From assembly GCA_963921825.1 (NCBI GenBank), contig OY997588.1, positions 9,748,001 to 9,812,000 on the forward strand: a stretch of DNA of 64,000 bases, in the 5' to 3' direction. Position numbers and translations under genes: made by a program. Position 1 is the stretch's first letter. Each line of letters starts with the position of its first letter. The notes beneath the pieces were generated by a model. The model was not told the origin of the DNA, made no database searches, and worked only from the letters and a program-made list of their open reading frames with translations. The DNA comes from Erodium maritimum (lineage: Eukaryota; Streptophyta; Magnoliopsida; Geraniales; Geraniaceae). Positions 35,601-47,204 of the stretch are shown in pieces.

Positions 35601-36366
35601 TATTGTTGGATTTAACTTCTGAGAGCGGAGTTGATACCTCTGGTTATGATTGATGACTAATTTCTCTCTCATCATCTGATAAAAAAAAATCTCTCTCATC
35701 TTGTAGGGTGTGTCAGTTTTCCTTGCTGCAAAGACAGGATTCATAAAGACTGCAGAGGATGCTGCAGAATTTCAGGACATCATAATATGCGTTGAGATGC
35801 TTTTGGCTGCTTTGGGTCATTTCTATGCCTTTCCATACAAAGAGTATGAAGGTGCAAACATTGGTGGTGGGTCGCATGGTCTTACTGGAAGCCTCGCACA
35901 TGCCTTAATGTTAAATGACTTTTACCACGACACAGTGCACCAGGTGAACTTTGCATATCCCGCTTAGAAGATGGTCCTTTACTTCATTGGTTTCTTAATG
36001 GATATGGTGTTCTTGTCATTGCAGTTTGCACCAACATATCATGAATATGTACTGTACAACCATGGTGATGCTGATCATGAAGGAACAAGGAAGTATCGGT
36101 CACGCACATTTGTGCCAACTGGGCAGGAGATGGATACTGTGAGAAGAAACAAGCACATCTCAGGTAGTCACTTGTCATCATCATCTGGCCCAAGCAGTCC
36201 GCGATCTTCACATGTTGTGCTACAGGCCACCAAACATTCTGAAGCTATGAAGTCTTCTCTACTTACTGATACCTCAAATTCTTTGCCTGTGTCATACAAC
36301 ATGTCCCTTATTGACATGGGATGGTCCAAGTACCCTGCGTCGGTTCCTGCAGCAAATCCTAAGTGA
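32647..36366 (+). CDS. LAZ1-like DUF300 (TMEM184/OST-alpha family) membrane protein
   Basis: Polytopic membrane protein of the DUF300 family. Arabidopsis LAZ1 and its homologues act at the tonoplast and endomembranes and influence programmed cell death and brassinosteroid signalling. Six exons: 32647-32802, 33095-33168, 34560-34709, 35042-35327, 35707-35943 and 36025-36366. They join with correct phases to 415 codons (414 aa). The translation shows several hydrophobic spans (seven are expected) plus family motifs YQRYIVRIVFMVP, SLCLAWVGGPGAVV, CCFPPIPLDGRFIRRC, FNPVPKFVIIKSVVFLTYWQ, GHFYAFPYKEY and ALMLNDFYHDTVHQF. The Ser-rich cytosolic tail after RRNKHISGS is the variable part. A 5' UTR intron from about 32514 (GGG|GTAAGT) to about 32620 is likely. 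Intron 2 (33169-34559) hosts a hAT MITE. Confidence 0.93.
33403..33813. mobile_element. hAT-type MITE in intron 2 of the LAZ1-like gene
   Basis: The 411-bp insert starts CAAGGTTGTAAAAAAC and its reverse-complemented end is CAGTGTTGTAAGAATC. Flanks are CTAGTAGG (33395-33402) and CTAGCAGG (33814-33821), an 8-bp target duplication with one change. The subterminal GCCTAGGTGGCCGCCTAGG text is typical of a widespread plant hAT MITE group. It is intronic, so it should not alter the protein. Confidence 0.65.
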
Positions 36367-38242
36367 TGAAAAAGAAGACTCGAAAACTGGGTGTGGGATG
36401 TGTAATTCTTCTAGGCCTTTGATAGTTGTTCTTGTACCTTATAGTAGTCACAGAAGTAGTCGATCTTTTCGTGGCCTCTGTTTATAATTATCGAGTGTGC
36501 ATTGTAGATACTCATCTTACATGCAAAAGTCATTATTAGAAATGAGTTATTTTCGTGTTCTCGACAACTACAAAAGAAATGGTCATGATATTATCTTGCT
36601 TAGGTAACAGGTATGTCTTTCTTAATCAAACAAAGACGGCATAAGATGCATGATGAACATTAATCTCTTCAACAAGAAGAAAAACTTGCAGCCATATTTC
36701 CTTTGCCTTAATTGTATATGCATGGATGCAAGGATTATACTTTTTGTTCCAGCAATGACCAGAACATTTGACTGGGTAGATATCGGTTGAAAAGAAAGCA
36801 ATCAGCCAACCTTAATCAACATGTTGATTAATGATCTGAGTTCTTTATGGTTTTAATTAACACTGAAGAAAGACACATGCATGCATGCATGCACTTATGT
36901 TAAACCGTGTTTTGATAATCCCTTCTGTTAGTTATACAATACACTGTACAATTGGTTATCAACTTTTTTGGCAAATCTATCTACTTTGTTTCTAATTTTA
37001 ATATTTAAATCCATATGTATCTATAGCTTCAAAGAAAAGCTTCGGCCACCATTAATTAATCATGTCAAAGCCTTAGCATCTACACAACTAATTAAGTATC
37101 AGTACATACGTATGTGATTCCTTGCTCTACTCTTCCTGCTCGTCACAAATATAATTAACACACTTCTCTGTATTATATTAGTATGTTACTATTATTAAAT
37201 TCGAAAATCTATCATTGTATCTCATTTTCTTTGATGGCTTTTACGAAGGAAAAACATACGTTAACTTTGGCGTAGAACAAAAAACCATGTATTGGTGGTC
37301 AACGATTGATGCAGATGGAATTGACATTGAACCGTCAACAGTGATCTTAATCCAATTCTATTCCATGAAGCAAAACGAAAACAAAGTTTGTCCACGCAAC
37401 AATTGCCATCTCAAGCTCATCACACATCACTATTTGAATCATTATTCTTAGTTATCATATTATAATTTGATAATAATATGATGTGCTGATTTATGAGATA
37501 TAAGTTCAAAACTTAACTGCTGAAATGATGTGTGGATTAGTTTATAACTTAAATGTTTTATTGTCGTCAAGATTAAGACTTTGAGACTAAAATTTAACAA
37601 CGCAGGGCAAAAAAAAAAACTCTCAATTGTTTATTTCTTTTATTTCGCCATAATAATTTATAAAATAAAATGAAATAATTGGGAAGTAAGAAAAATGACA
37701 TATAATTTAATGAACCCCTCCATCGTGTAACCCCGGTCCTCAATTACCTAAAACTAATTGCATTTAATTATAGTGCACGGAATGGAAGCTTTAGAGTCTA
37801 ATTTCCTCTTCTCAACCTCAACCTATATTAGGAAATGAAGCATTAGCAAAATAAAGAAAATAATTAAGTAATCATGGTAACTTAAAGTTAATAAATAAGG
37901 TCTATCTATAAAGTAACTGACCTCCCTAAAAATAATTTAGTCCCAAGAACACGATTTTTTCTCCAAAAAAAAAATTAAAATAATATGTTTTATAATTGTG
38001 TTACACGCAAACAATATACACAAATACATCATTGAACATGTGAAGACAAATACAGTACAAGTATAAAAAATTCAAAGACGAACAAATATTGCATTTAAAA
38101 GTCATGAAATATACACATTGGTGCAGAAATATACAGTATTAAACCCAGGTAATGAAGCATTTATGGGCGTTACGCACAGGTAAATGTAATTACATTTATA
38201 TTATTAATTAATTAATTAATAATAAAAGATGAGCACAAGAGG
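36367..38242. other. Intergenic, AT-rich
   Basis: 3' region of the LAZ1-like gene, then AT-rich DNA. Simple repeats include a CATG run near 36876-36893 and an ATTA run near 38202-38220. The open frame at 37215-37451 has no family resemblance and poor coding character. Confidence 0.45.
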
Positions 38243-38313
38243 CACGTGAGTGTCCATGATAATGATGAAGGAGTAGCGTGATTGTCCACGTGTACAAGTT
38301 GATTGTATAAAAG
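38243..38313 (+). promoter_or_regulatory. Two G-boxes and a TATA box upstream of the 38519 gene
   Basis: CACGTG at 38243-38248 and again at 38287-38292, then TATAAAAG at 38306-38313. The start codon is about 205 bases after the TATA box. G-boxes bind bZIP and bHLH factors and often mediate light, ABA or stress control. Whether they act here is inference. Confidence 0.6.
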
Positions 38314-38518
38314 GTAAGGTTGGGGCATTTGGCTAGCTACTGCGGCGGCGTACTGGTTGCGAACCTGCTCTCCCTCAAGCAACCGTTTTCAATCCAACCC
38401 CTTTATAATCCAACCCATTCCTCTTCTTCCTCCTCCAACGCAACCCTCGTCTCTTCTCAACTTCCCCAAACCGACCCCAAATTTTTGATCTTCTGAAACA
38501 GAGCAGCCTCCAACTCCA

Positions 38519-38860
38519 ATGGAGGTCCAATACAGTTTTGAGCCGATATACAGAAGCCAGTCCATGAACAGGGCGGACTCGCTCGGAAACTACTTGGCGG
38601 AGCAGAACTACATGGAGAAGAGACAGTTGTTTCTGAGGAGCTATCAATTCTCGAGAAAACAGAGCTTGACGGAGAAGGTGAAGTCGTCGCTGGTTCGAGC
38701 CAAGAGGGTGATCTGGAGGCGGCTCCGGTCGGTCCGGCGCATGAGGAAGGTGGTGCTGTCGAGGTTCAGATGCGGGTTTTATTATAGGAGGATGAGGTTT
38801 CTTCGTCTCCTCCACAACAACAACAACAACAACCGCTCCTCTTCTTACTGCTTCTGTTAG
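38519..38860 (+). CDS. Small basic plant-specific protein of unknown function
   Basis: Intronless frame of 113 aa, rich in Arg, Ser and Asn. Residues about 30-60 read YMEKRQLFLRSYQFSRKQS, then LTEKVKSSLVRAKRVIWRRL and a run of Arg/Met/Val, ending in a poly-Asn stretch and SSSYCFC. I recall plant proteins of similar size that share the KRQLFLRSYQF..K.SLTE pattern, but none has an established function. No signal peptide or membrane span is visible. The strongly basic centre could bind nucleic acid or acidic membranes; that is only a guess. A good TATA box and two G-boxes upstream, and a frame that opens with the first ATG after them, support a real gene. Confidence 0.75.
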   Translation: MEVQYSFEPIYRSQSMNRADSLGNYLAEQNYMEKRQLFLRSYQFSRKQSLTEKVKSSLVRAKRVIWRRLRSVRRMRKVVLSRFRCGFYYRRMRFLRLLHNNNNNNRSSSYCFC

Positions 38861-41800
38861 TGTCAGGAATCGTAATCTTCCTTCTCTTCTTTATAATTTG
38901 TGTTAATGGTTTCATTGGATTCAATACGTTTAGAGAAATCCAGTGATGGTAAAATTAGAATCTGTGGTAATAGATTGATATTGAAATTGTTTTGGGATCA
39001 ATTGAAAAGAAAAATGTAAAGTTGAAGATGAGAAGCATTTGGATTGGGAGTGTGATTATTTACTGGTTTTGGAAGCACCAAATGGAAATGGGGATGAAGT
39101 TGAGGAGAAAGAGGGGGCTGAAATGGCGGGTACGGTTATTGGGTAAGTAAAATGCACATTGCATGCCTATTTTTACTCTCAAATATATGGATCCGTGTTC
39201 CCACTTGACTTGAACAGAAACCATTTACACAAAGTCAAGGGCTTTTCATGTTTTAATTCAATACAAGACAAACTAATGGAAAGGAGGGACGTGTGACTTT
39301 TACTTTTGCTTTTATTCATGCAATTGTTGTTCAAACTCAATACATCATTTCCTATGCTTGTGCAATTATTGTTTTCCATACTTTACATTACTACTAAACT
39401 CTCAATCTCCATACTTGAATCTCTTTATTTTTAAGCTTATTTTTTTAATAACAAGTTTAGATTGGTTTGATTTAAATGATATATTTTTTTTCATTGCTAC
39501 TTAATTATGACCCGCCCGTCCAATCCACAAGCCCATGTCATTAAACTTTAGTCTTGAGATTTTTCCTACGTTTCGTGTTGGTTGGTGCTACTAATGGAAA
39601 TGGCTATGATGTGTGTATAGTAATGAGCATGACCAATCCTCAGTTTCCACACACGACATAACCATCAACCTCCACATGAATTTGAGTGATAACTGACGAT
39701 TTGTGATGTGAAAAATGTGTTTTATATAACCGTCAAAGTTGTTTGGTTAAGTGAAAAGGAAATTGGTCCATCTCTTTCATTTTGGTTCAACATAGTGTGG
39801 CTTGACCTCTTTCCAAATCAAATCCTAGCTAAGTCTAATTCTTTTCCCTATTCTTTGCCGACTTCTGGTAGGTAACAAATATAGGTACAAAGCATATTCA
39901 ACACCATATTGCTGATTGAGCCTCTGGCTTTGAGTCTTGTGATATTCAAACATTACACACCACCTGTGAACAAGTCCTTCCAATCATACCTATTGGTCAA
40001 AGAAACAAACTTCTTCAACACTGTTGCCTAAATCCTGAATATTGGATCGAATATTTAAGCAATTGGCTAATCATATCTAGTTGATGGATTAAACACACAC
40101 ACACAACACGTGTCAAGTTAATTAAGCAGTTGCTACTTGCTGATGATGCGAATGAACAAGAGATTAGGACTTTGGAGGGTCTCCTAGCATCAAGTAGGAC
40201 ACTAAATTATGACCTATGAATTTTCATTCCATGTAAAATTCAAGTTTTTATTTTCTTGTCGTTGACATTTATGCAGGATATATGTTAGAGTCAACCGGAA
40301 TAATGAGAAAGTCACACAATGTGAGCACTTGGGGGTCAAGCAAAGTGGTGTAATATTATTTTGCAGATCTAGAAGCCCGTGTGATTTGCTAGATAAAAGC
40401 CTAATTAAATTGTCATGAGCATTTTTAAAATAATAATAATAAGACGGCTGTTCACACTAATCTTACGAGTATGATATATGAATGTGAAAGTAGGGACTAG
40501 TTGTATCTGTTTGGTAAAGGGTTTTGGGTTATTCCAATAGAAAGACATCCGTGAGAAAGATGATATGCAAGACAAAAGCACCTTAAAGGTGAAGAAAATA
40601 TGTGAATGTTGTTTTGTAATTTGCTTCTTGGAAATTGGCATCATCATTCATGGGAGGGTTAAGGTTCCTTTTCTCTTCTCTGTCTTCATTCTTAACTGCC
40701 ACACTCACATTTTTGTACCTCGCCAAATAAATGTAATGTAATGTAATGTACCCACTCTTGACTCTTTATTTTCAATGCTACTGCCTTATCCATACCTTTT
40801 GTACAACTGGTATGGTATGAGCCGTGAGGTATCTCGCATGATATCATTTTCAAGTTTGTCGTCTATGGACTCATTTTGGGCTCGACCATCTCAAAGTTAA
40901 GCCTATAGATCGTAGCCGGTAGACTTTTTGGCCCAAACTTCTTTTTTGAATTGGTATCCTTAAATTAATCATAGATAACCTGCACACGAATTAATCGTAA
41001 CCCTCATCCCAGATAGGTGTATCAACGCTCTAAATTACATAAACTAATCATATTAGGTAACATAGGATATAATAGATTATCACAATTGTCATGTACAATA
41101 AAATAGACACAAGGAGTTAGAGACCCTACTAGATAGTTGTCTTTGAACTACTTGGACAATTCAGGATTCTCCATCCGGTGAAAGATAGCCGGGGGGCAAC
41201 CTAAATTAGTGTAAGATGGACTTCCAGTCTCCGAATTGACACCCCGTCACGTGGATCATATCTCTTGGTGAGGTTGCATAACATACTTTGCCTTGGTAAT
41301 CAGCTTCCCCTCATCCATCAACTGGTGTCGACCGACCGCCATCCTGTGAGGCCTAGAGTCAATTTGTGTCATTGTTGGATCAAGCACCACCCATCTTGAA
41401 CTTTCGTAAGGGTTGGCATCGTCGATCTCTAGCCGTTCGAAGCCCCACCACCCCAACCACCACGGGCATCGAAATCCCAACAGACTCGACCAACACCCTC
41501 ACAAACCTGGGGTGGCTGTGATCAAACCTCGTTGTGCCCCGTTTTTCGTCCCATCATCACTAATTTTGTTGTCTCGTCGGAGCCTTCCATCTCCCCCGTC
41601 GACCTCCAAGTAAGGCACATGAGGAGCCACCATCCCAGAGAGGTCGTATCACGAACACCCATGTAATGCCACCGCCAAAGAAGTCGTTGTCTCCAAAGAC
41701 GGTAAAGAGCACAGAGGAGGGAGTGAAGGGCGCAGACAAGGAAGGAGGTCGGGACTTCAGTTGGCGGTGAAAACACTTTTTCGTCCCTGAAATACTAGTC

Positions 41801-42172
41801 TTAAGAGACATGACACAATAAATTTCATTACAGAGCACATGTTTTGTGTGAGAGAGAATTGGGTTGGGAAATACCTTGATGAAATGGTGAAGAGATGGTA
41901 CCATCAAGGATGATTAGGGTTTTAAAGAGCTTTTTCATACTTTTTTATTATCAAAACTTATTAATTCCTCATCTATTTTGAGTTATCATGTGGACGTCAT
42001 ATATTTTCCTTTCAAATATGACAGGTTTGAGGATAGTCCCTTAAAAAGTATATATTTTTTCAAAGAATAAACTATTAAAAATAAGGGTAGAGCTCTTATT
42101 GAATAGAAGAACATTGAAGTCTAGAGAGGAATTAAGGACTTTGTGTTGTGATATGTATATACAAAAACAAAA
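38861..42172. other. Long intergenic region
   Basis: No supported gene. AT-rich with simple repeats (AC run near 40095, TAATG repeats near 40730-40750). Positions 41250-41900 are more GC-rich with overlapping frames on both strands that match nothing known; this may be another captured or decayed fragment. Confidence 0.35.
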
Positions 42173-42997
42173 GGGATAATTGTCCAAAACTATTTTAAAG
42201 TTTCGTCCACGCTCTGTGACTACTCTAAAGCTTCATCCACACACTTCTGTTAGGAAAAATCTTAACATGTGAATTTGAAATGACTATTTTACCCTTCTAT
42301 GTTTGAATTGAAAGATGATTATACTCCTTACTTAATAACTCATTAATGTTTTAATTAGATTTAATTAATTCATTTTTTTTATTTCTCAATATTAATTTTT
42401 TCAAAATAAATAATTTTTTTTTTTTTTAATTTGTTTATTTTTTTTAATTATTTATTTCAAAATAATTTAATTTTTTTCAAAATAAATAATTTAATTATTT
42501 ATTTATTTCAAAATAAATTATTTAATTTATTTTTCTAATTATCTAAATTATTTTTTCAAAATAAATTATTTAATTTATTTTTTAAATTAATTAATTTTTA
42601 GTATTATTTATGTATTTCAAGGTTAAAATTAAAATCTGAATTATAACATATTTTATAAAATTAGATTTTTTTAAAATTAATATATTTTTAAAATTAATAT
42701 TTGATTTAAAATAGATTTTGTAAATTAATTAGAAATTATTTTTTAATTTTTTAAAATGGTAAAATGGTATTTTCCCTTGCAAAAGTCAAAGGGATCAGAT
42801 GTTAAGGGTGAAATGATAACTTACTTTATCCTTAACAGGCACATGGGTCACGTGCATAACAGAAACGGAATATTCCATTCGTTTTTCTGACAAAAGTGTG
42901 TGGACGAAATTTTAGGGTAGCCATAGAGCGTGGATGAAACTTTGTGGACCAAAACTTTTGTGGACGAAACTTTAGGGTAGTTTTGGACAATTATCCC
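42173..42997. mobile_element. MULE-type MITE with 9-bp target duplication
   Basis: The 825-bp element has nearly identical inverted ends: both read GGGATAATTGTCCAAAACTA inward, followed by a further shared AAAGTTTCGTCCAC. The flanking 9-mers AAAACAAAA at 42164-42172 and 42998-43006 are exact. The right arm carries an extra diverged copy of the CAAAGTTTCATCCAC phrase. The centre is extremely AT-rich (42350-42760), with repeated AAAATAAAT words. No coding capacity. Confidence 0.8.
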
Positions 42998-43149
42998 AAA
43001 ACAAAAACAGGAAATAGAGAATTGAGAAGGAAACATTTTTTCATACACTCGATTATATTTTTTTTCTTCTTTACATTCAAATATGGTATTTCAGGATCTA
43101 GTGTATTTTCATCTGTTTCTTTGGGACGAAGTAGATCTTTCTTCAAATC

Positions 43150-44140
43150 TAAAGATCGGACGACCATTCAGGTATTGAGTAGATAAGCATTATCCATGTA
43201 GAAACGCTTAAAGAGTTTGTCAATATATGCAAATTGTTGGATAAAAATATCATCAGAAGTATGTTCATTTTGCATGCCACGACAATGTCTTTTTCCCTAA
43301 ATCTTTTATTTCAAATTTTCTTTCAAGATATTCCCCAGTTTTGAGGATCTCTTTTGTAGTTCCAATCATATTCATATCGTAACACACTCTCTTTATGAAC
43401 ACACAGATGGACTTATGATGTTATTCTTATAACTTTCTCAAGTGAAGTGCTCGATAAGAAGATTGTATCACATTCTCCTAGATTTATTTAGTCCACATAA
43501 TGATTTATGTAATTTTACCGAATACAAATTTCTTGGACCATTTTTCATCGCTTAAGACAATTTCAATTCTTCTGGGCATTTCATATAAATGTTTGTATAT
43601 AATGTTCCATATAAGTAAGTAGTGCGTACGTCCATCACATACATATCGAGTCTTTTAAAGACTGTTAAATTGATCAAATATCTGAAAGTGAGCATATCCA
43701 TCACAAATGAATATGTTTCATCAAAAGCGACTCCAGATCTATGAGAAAAATCTTGGGCTACAAGCCTTACTTTATATCGAGAAGTTTCTTTTTTTCTCAT
43801 TCATTTCCTTATGAATACCCATTTATAATCCAACGAGTTTAACATTTTTCGGTGTTTTAATTATGGGACCAAATTTACTTGAATTGCTTCTTTCTATTTT
43901 GACCAATCATGTGTTTGACGACATTATTCAACACTATATGACTCAAAATCATAATCATTGATCTTAGCATTTGCTATCGGAAATGTAAAAACCTCGTAAA
44001 TGGTAATCAATTTGCGATCTCAAGTCATATTTATGTGTGGATAATTCATATGAGTTTCTAAATTTGCTTGTTATTGCCGTTCCTCAGGATTACAAGAATT
44101 TTCTAGTCATTCTGAAACTATTAGTTTAAAGACAGTAATT
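43150..44140 (-). pseudogene. Ty1/Copia reverse transcriptase remnant
   Basis: The clearest stretch (43800-43552) translates as RYKVRLVAQDFSHRSGVAFD, ETYSFVMDMLTFRYLINLTV and MDVRTTYLYGTLYTNIYMK, matching Copia reverse transcriptase (consensus RYKARLVAQGFxQ, ETYSPVMD, DVxTAYLYGxLD). Continuing down to about 43150, broken frames still show ENVIQ-, MIGTTKEILKTGEYLERKFE- and IKDLGK-like segments of the following RT region. Stops and frameshifts are many; the catalytic DD region is lost in them. No LTRs were found. Confidence 0.85.
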
Positions 44141-45512
44141 TTATTTTTTCCAGGTATATATATATGTTAACATCATCTATAAATGATCTTGTGATCTTAG
44201 ATGTGTCTGTAATGCGCAACCCTTTGTAAATGTATTATTCTCTGTTGTTTCACATTGTAACGGCCGTGAATCTAGATGGAATGGTAATAAATTAATGAAA
44301 ATTAACGAAAGCCCTTGTTTTATGATAGCAAACAAAAATGTGAAATTAAGTGTGATTTTGTAAAAAAGAAGAAGAATAAGAACAGTATGTTTCCGTTAAA
44401 GCATGCCGTTTTAGGGCGTGTTTTTGGATTTTTTTTCCTAATAATTAATTTTGCTTATCTCAAGAACCCTTAAATATTTAACTTCTTGGTCATGAAACAA
44501 GTGGTGTAATAATATATATCATTTATCACCGAGATGTTAAATATTTGTGAAAAGATGGAGCTATCAAAATATCATCTGTAATTTCGGTCAAAATATCATT
44601 TCTTTATTAGTTCTCCATATATTAATGAAAAATGGGTGGTGCACAGTAGCACATGCAATTGACCAGACATTTGACTAGTTTTAATATTATACCAGAACCA
44701 GAAGAATATTTTAAAGGTTCAGAGTAGTAAAGACATTCTTCTCCCGTTTGGTTTGGTTCTTACATAACTGTATTCCAGATTTTAGGCCAAAATCGATCTC
44801 AAGATACGAAAAAAGTTCATATGAAAATATACACTCATTATTGTCCCCACATTAATTTGTTAATTAGCAACACACAAAACATAAAAAAAAAATAAACAAT
44901 TTAAGAAGATGAAGAAGGAATGAACACAACAGTCAATGACAGAGGATGTTTCAACTGCAAAATAAAAGAATGAACCTATACAAACAAGAAATGCCAGCTG
45001 GGTTTTCAAGCTCATCCACTCCTTAAAACAAAAATAAATAAATAAATAAATAAATTCAGATTCAACCACCCAGATTAAAGAACCCAATATAGATTCTTAA
45101 TTCATTAAAAAAAACAGAGTTAATCAACTGTAATCTTCGAAAAAGTACAAATCCGAGCAACAACTGATATAAGACTGAGGAGATTTCAATGAACCAGGAA
45201 GTAATTAAGATTAAGAAAAAGATGATCAGAGCCGCACACACAAACACAATCCTTATTTTTTGTTTGAGAAGAGCAAATGATTTGCAATCAATCCTAAGTC
45301 CTAACATGGCACCAATCATTGCACATGCATCCCAATATGTATTAACAAACATTTTGTGACAGTGCACAGTTTCGTGTTCCGATTACTGGGTCTTGTTCAT
45401 TTGATGGCACCCACTAGCCGATTCAGAGTGTGCAGAGCATATTTGCTTATAATATCATCTCATCTTCACCACCTTTTGTTGATATTATGTGTTGAGATTC
45501 TCCAAATCTCTT
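44141..45512. other. Intergenic, AT-rich
   Basis: No supported gene. An AAAT tandem run lies near 45030-45055. The minus-strand frames at 44860-45087 and 45062-45367 are hydrophobic by AT-rich chance and match nothing known. The end forms the promoter of the next gene. Confidence 0.4.
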
Positions 45513-45518
45513 TATAAA
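45513..45518 (+). promoter_or_regulatory. TATA box of the 45568 gene
   Basis: TATAAA lies 50 bases before the chosen start codon, implying a very short leader. This spacing supports the ATG at 45568 over the in-frame ATG at 45544, which would fall almost at the transcription start. Confidence 0.55.
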
Positions 45519-45567
45519 CCCATTTGAGCCTTAAACTCAATCAGTGATTTCATATCTTGTAAGTGAA

Positions 45568-45906
45568 ATGGGGTTCTTGAGATCATGTGGATATGAGAAG
45601 CTTAGTAATGGTGATACCATGAGGCCTAGGAGGAGATGGGTGAGGAGGCTCAATGGAGGGCTCAAGCTCGGGAGGTCGAAGAGGCTGACTCTTAAGGTAC
45701 TTTCAGCGCTCGCCTTGCCTAGAAGGATCGCGAGGATTTGCACTGACATTGTTCGTAGACTGAAGATCGATGGCGCTTACCCAAGTATCATCTTCTCCAC
45801 CCAATTGGGCCTTCCTGTTCTCTCTCACACTTGTTCTCTTAGGACTGATACAAGGTTTTGTTCAACTGTACAATGTCATCAAGTGAACTTGCAACAACAT
45901 ATTTAA
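45568..45906 (+). CDS. Small basic plant protein of unknown function
   Basis: Frame of 112 aa starting MGFLRSCGYEKLSNGD. The middle is strongly basic (RPRRRWVRRLNGGLKLGRSK, then RLTLKVLSALALPRRIARIC), followed by a more neutral part with GAYPSIIFSTQLGLPVLSH. No known domain is recognised, though the pattern is like short plant-specific proteins I recall without function. The start Met-Gly with Cys at residue 7 could permit N-terminal lipidation, which is speculative. It converges with the 46583 gene on the other strand, whose stop is about 370 bases away. The intact frame, TATA box and non-random composition support it. Confidence 0.65.
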   Translation: MGFLRSCGYEKLSNGDTMRPRRRWVRRLNGGLKLGRSKRLTLKVLSALALPRRIARICTDIVRRLKIDGAYPSIIFSTQLGLPVLSHTCSLRTDTRFCSTVQCHQVNLQQHI

Positions 45907-46274
45907 TCACAAATTGGACTTGTACTAATTCCAAGACACCTGAAAAGGGTTCTGAATGAAATTTGAATTACTTTTACATCTCAGTTGAGGTTTCATTTGA
46001 CCAAGTTTCTTGCTTTGTGTTGCCCATACCACACTATCAGTGGTCCATATTTGGAATCTATTGGATACTCACAAAATGAAATTTGATGTCTAGATTCATT
46101 TGTTCATTGATTGCTGACAAAAAACACTAACCAATGCAAGAACAAAATATGAGTTCATTTACATGTTTTCATCACTTTGAAGCAACCATAAACCATACAA
46201 AACGAAACTACACGAGGAAAACAGATGAAGAAGAAGAAGTTAAATTCAATTACGGGTTTGTTGAAGTGGCATGA

Positions 46275-46583
46275 TCAGTAGCGAAGAAGTCCAACGAAGG
46301 TGCCTTTGGAGGCGAAACCAGTGGCGAAGAGGGCACAGGACTCCTTGAGGCTGAATTGAGGCAAGAACAAGCATCGGATCCTGTTTATGACCCGGCTCTT
46401 CTTTGCCGACACAACAGTCCAATGTGTTGAGGTTTCCCTGTCGCATGATGTCTCTGGCTCTTCCATGATTGTGGCAAGCTTGGCATTCAGAATCTCCTCA
46501 ATGTCCTTGCTTGACTCTGTCTGCAAGCTCTTCTTGCTGGCACAAGGCACTGCCCTCCATATCTTCTTGTAAGCCCTCCTCAT
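46275..46583 (-). CDS. Small plant protein of unknown function
   Basis: Frame of 102 aa on the minus strand, beginning MRRAYKKIWRAVPCASKKSL, with an acidic/polar middle (SSKDIEEILNAKLATIMEEP) and a C-terminal part with SRVINRIRCLFLPQFSLKES. I do not recognise the family. The heterogeneous composition, unlike surrounding AT-rich DNA, suggests real coding. The overlapping plus-strand frames have no support. On the minus strand upstream, a weak TTTATAC near 46705-46712 could serve as TATA box. It is convergent with the 45568 gene. Confidence 0.5.
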   Translation of the reverse strand: MRRAYKKIWRAVPCASKKSLQTESSKDIEEILNAKLATIMEEPETSCDRETSTHWTVVSAKKSRVINRIRCLFLPQFSLKESCALFATGFASKGTFVGLLRY

Positions 46584-47204
46584 TTACAATTCACTACTTG
46601 AACTGGCAACACAGTTACAGAGTTTATAACATTGTGGTTTCTGAGAGTGTGTGTGTGAGGAGGTTGGGGAAGATGGAGATGGGGTCAGGGGTAGGGATGG
46701 GTTGTATAAAGTTTGTGTCTTTATCTCATCCTTTACAGCAATGGGGGCTCAGAAATAAAATTATATTGAGATTTATCTTTATTCACCAACCAGACCAGAC
46801 CTGCACTCAACTCACTGCATTCATTGTAAACGCATCTTGTCTAAGATCAAGATGAAGGTGGTGACCTACTGGTTTTGTATTGGGCTCTGTTTGTTTTGGG
46901 AGTTATTTCCTTTTGGTTTTCAAATGATTTCATGGATTTATAATTTGTTCCCATTTTCAATTCACTTTTATTCTAATATCTATGGGTAAGACCTAAGAAG
47001 ATACCGCATAACTTCTCCCTTATATCTTGTCTTATATATATTTTTTTTAAGTATTTCCACTCATATAAGGTCGTTTTGAGTCTTTCGACTCTTTTATATT
47101 AATAAAATTTGTTCGTTGGCTTAAAAACATAATTTCCTGATAAGTTCATATTTTGCAAAACTAAATCTGTTTGATTATAAAATTGAAAAATAAATACATA
47201 ATAA
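46584..47204. other. Upstream region of the 46583 gene and intergenic DNA
   Basis: AT-rich from 46850 on. No further gene, and no repeat structure beyond the adjacent element. Confidence 0.4.

Noticed and set aside
37215..37451. 78-aa open frame
   Set aside because: No match, AT-rich surroundings, no promoter or conserved pattern.
41256..41907. Open frames of 66-115 aa on both strands
   Set aside because: Mutually overlapping with no domain; likely a decayed or non-coding GC-rich patch.
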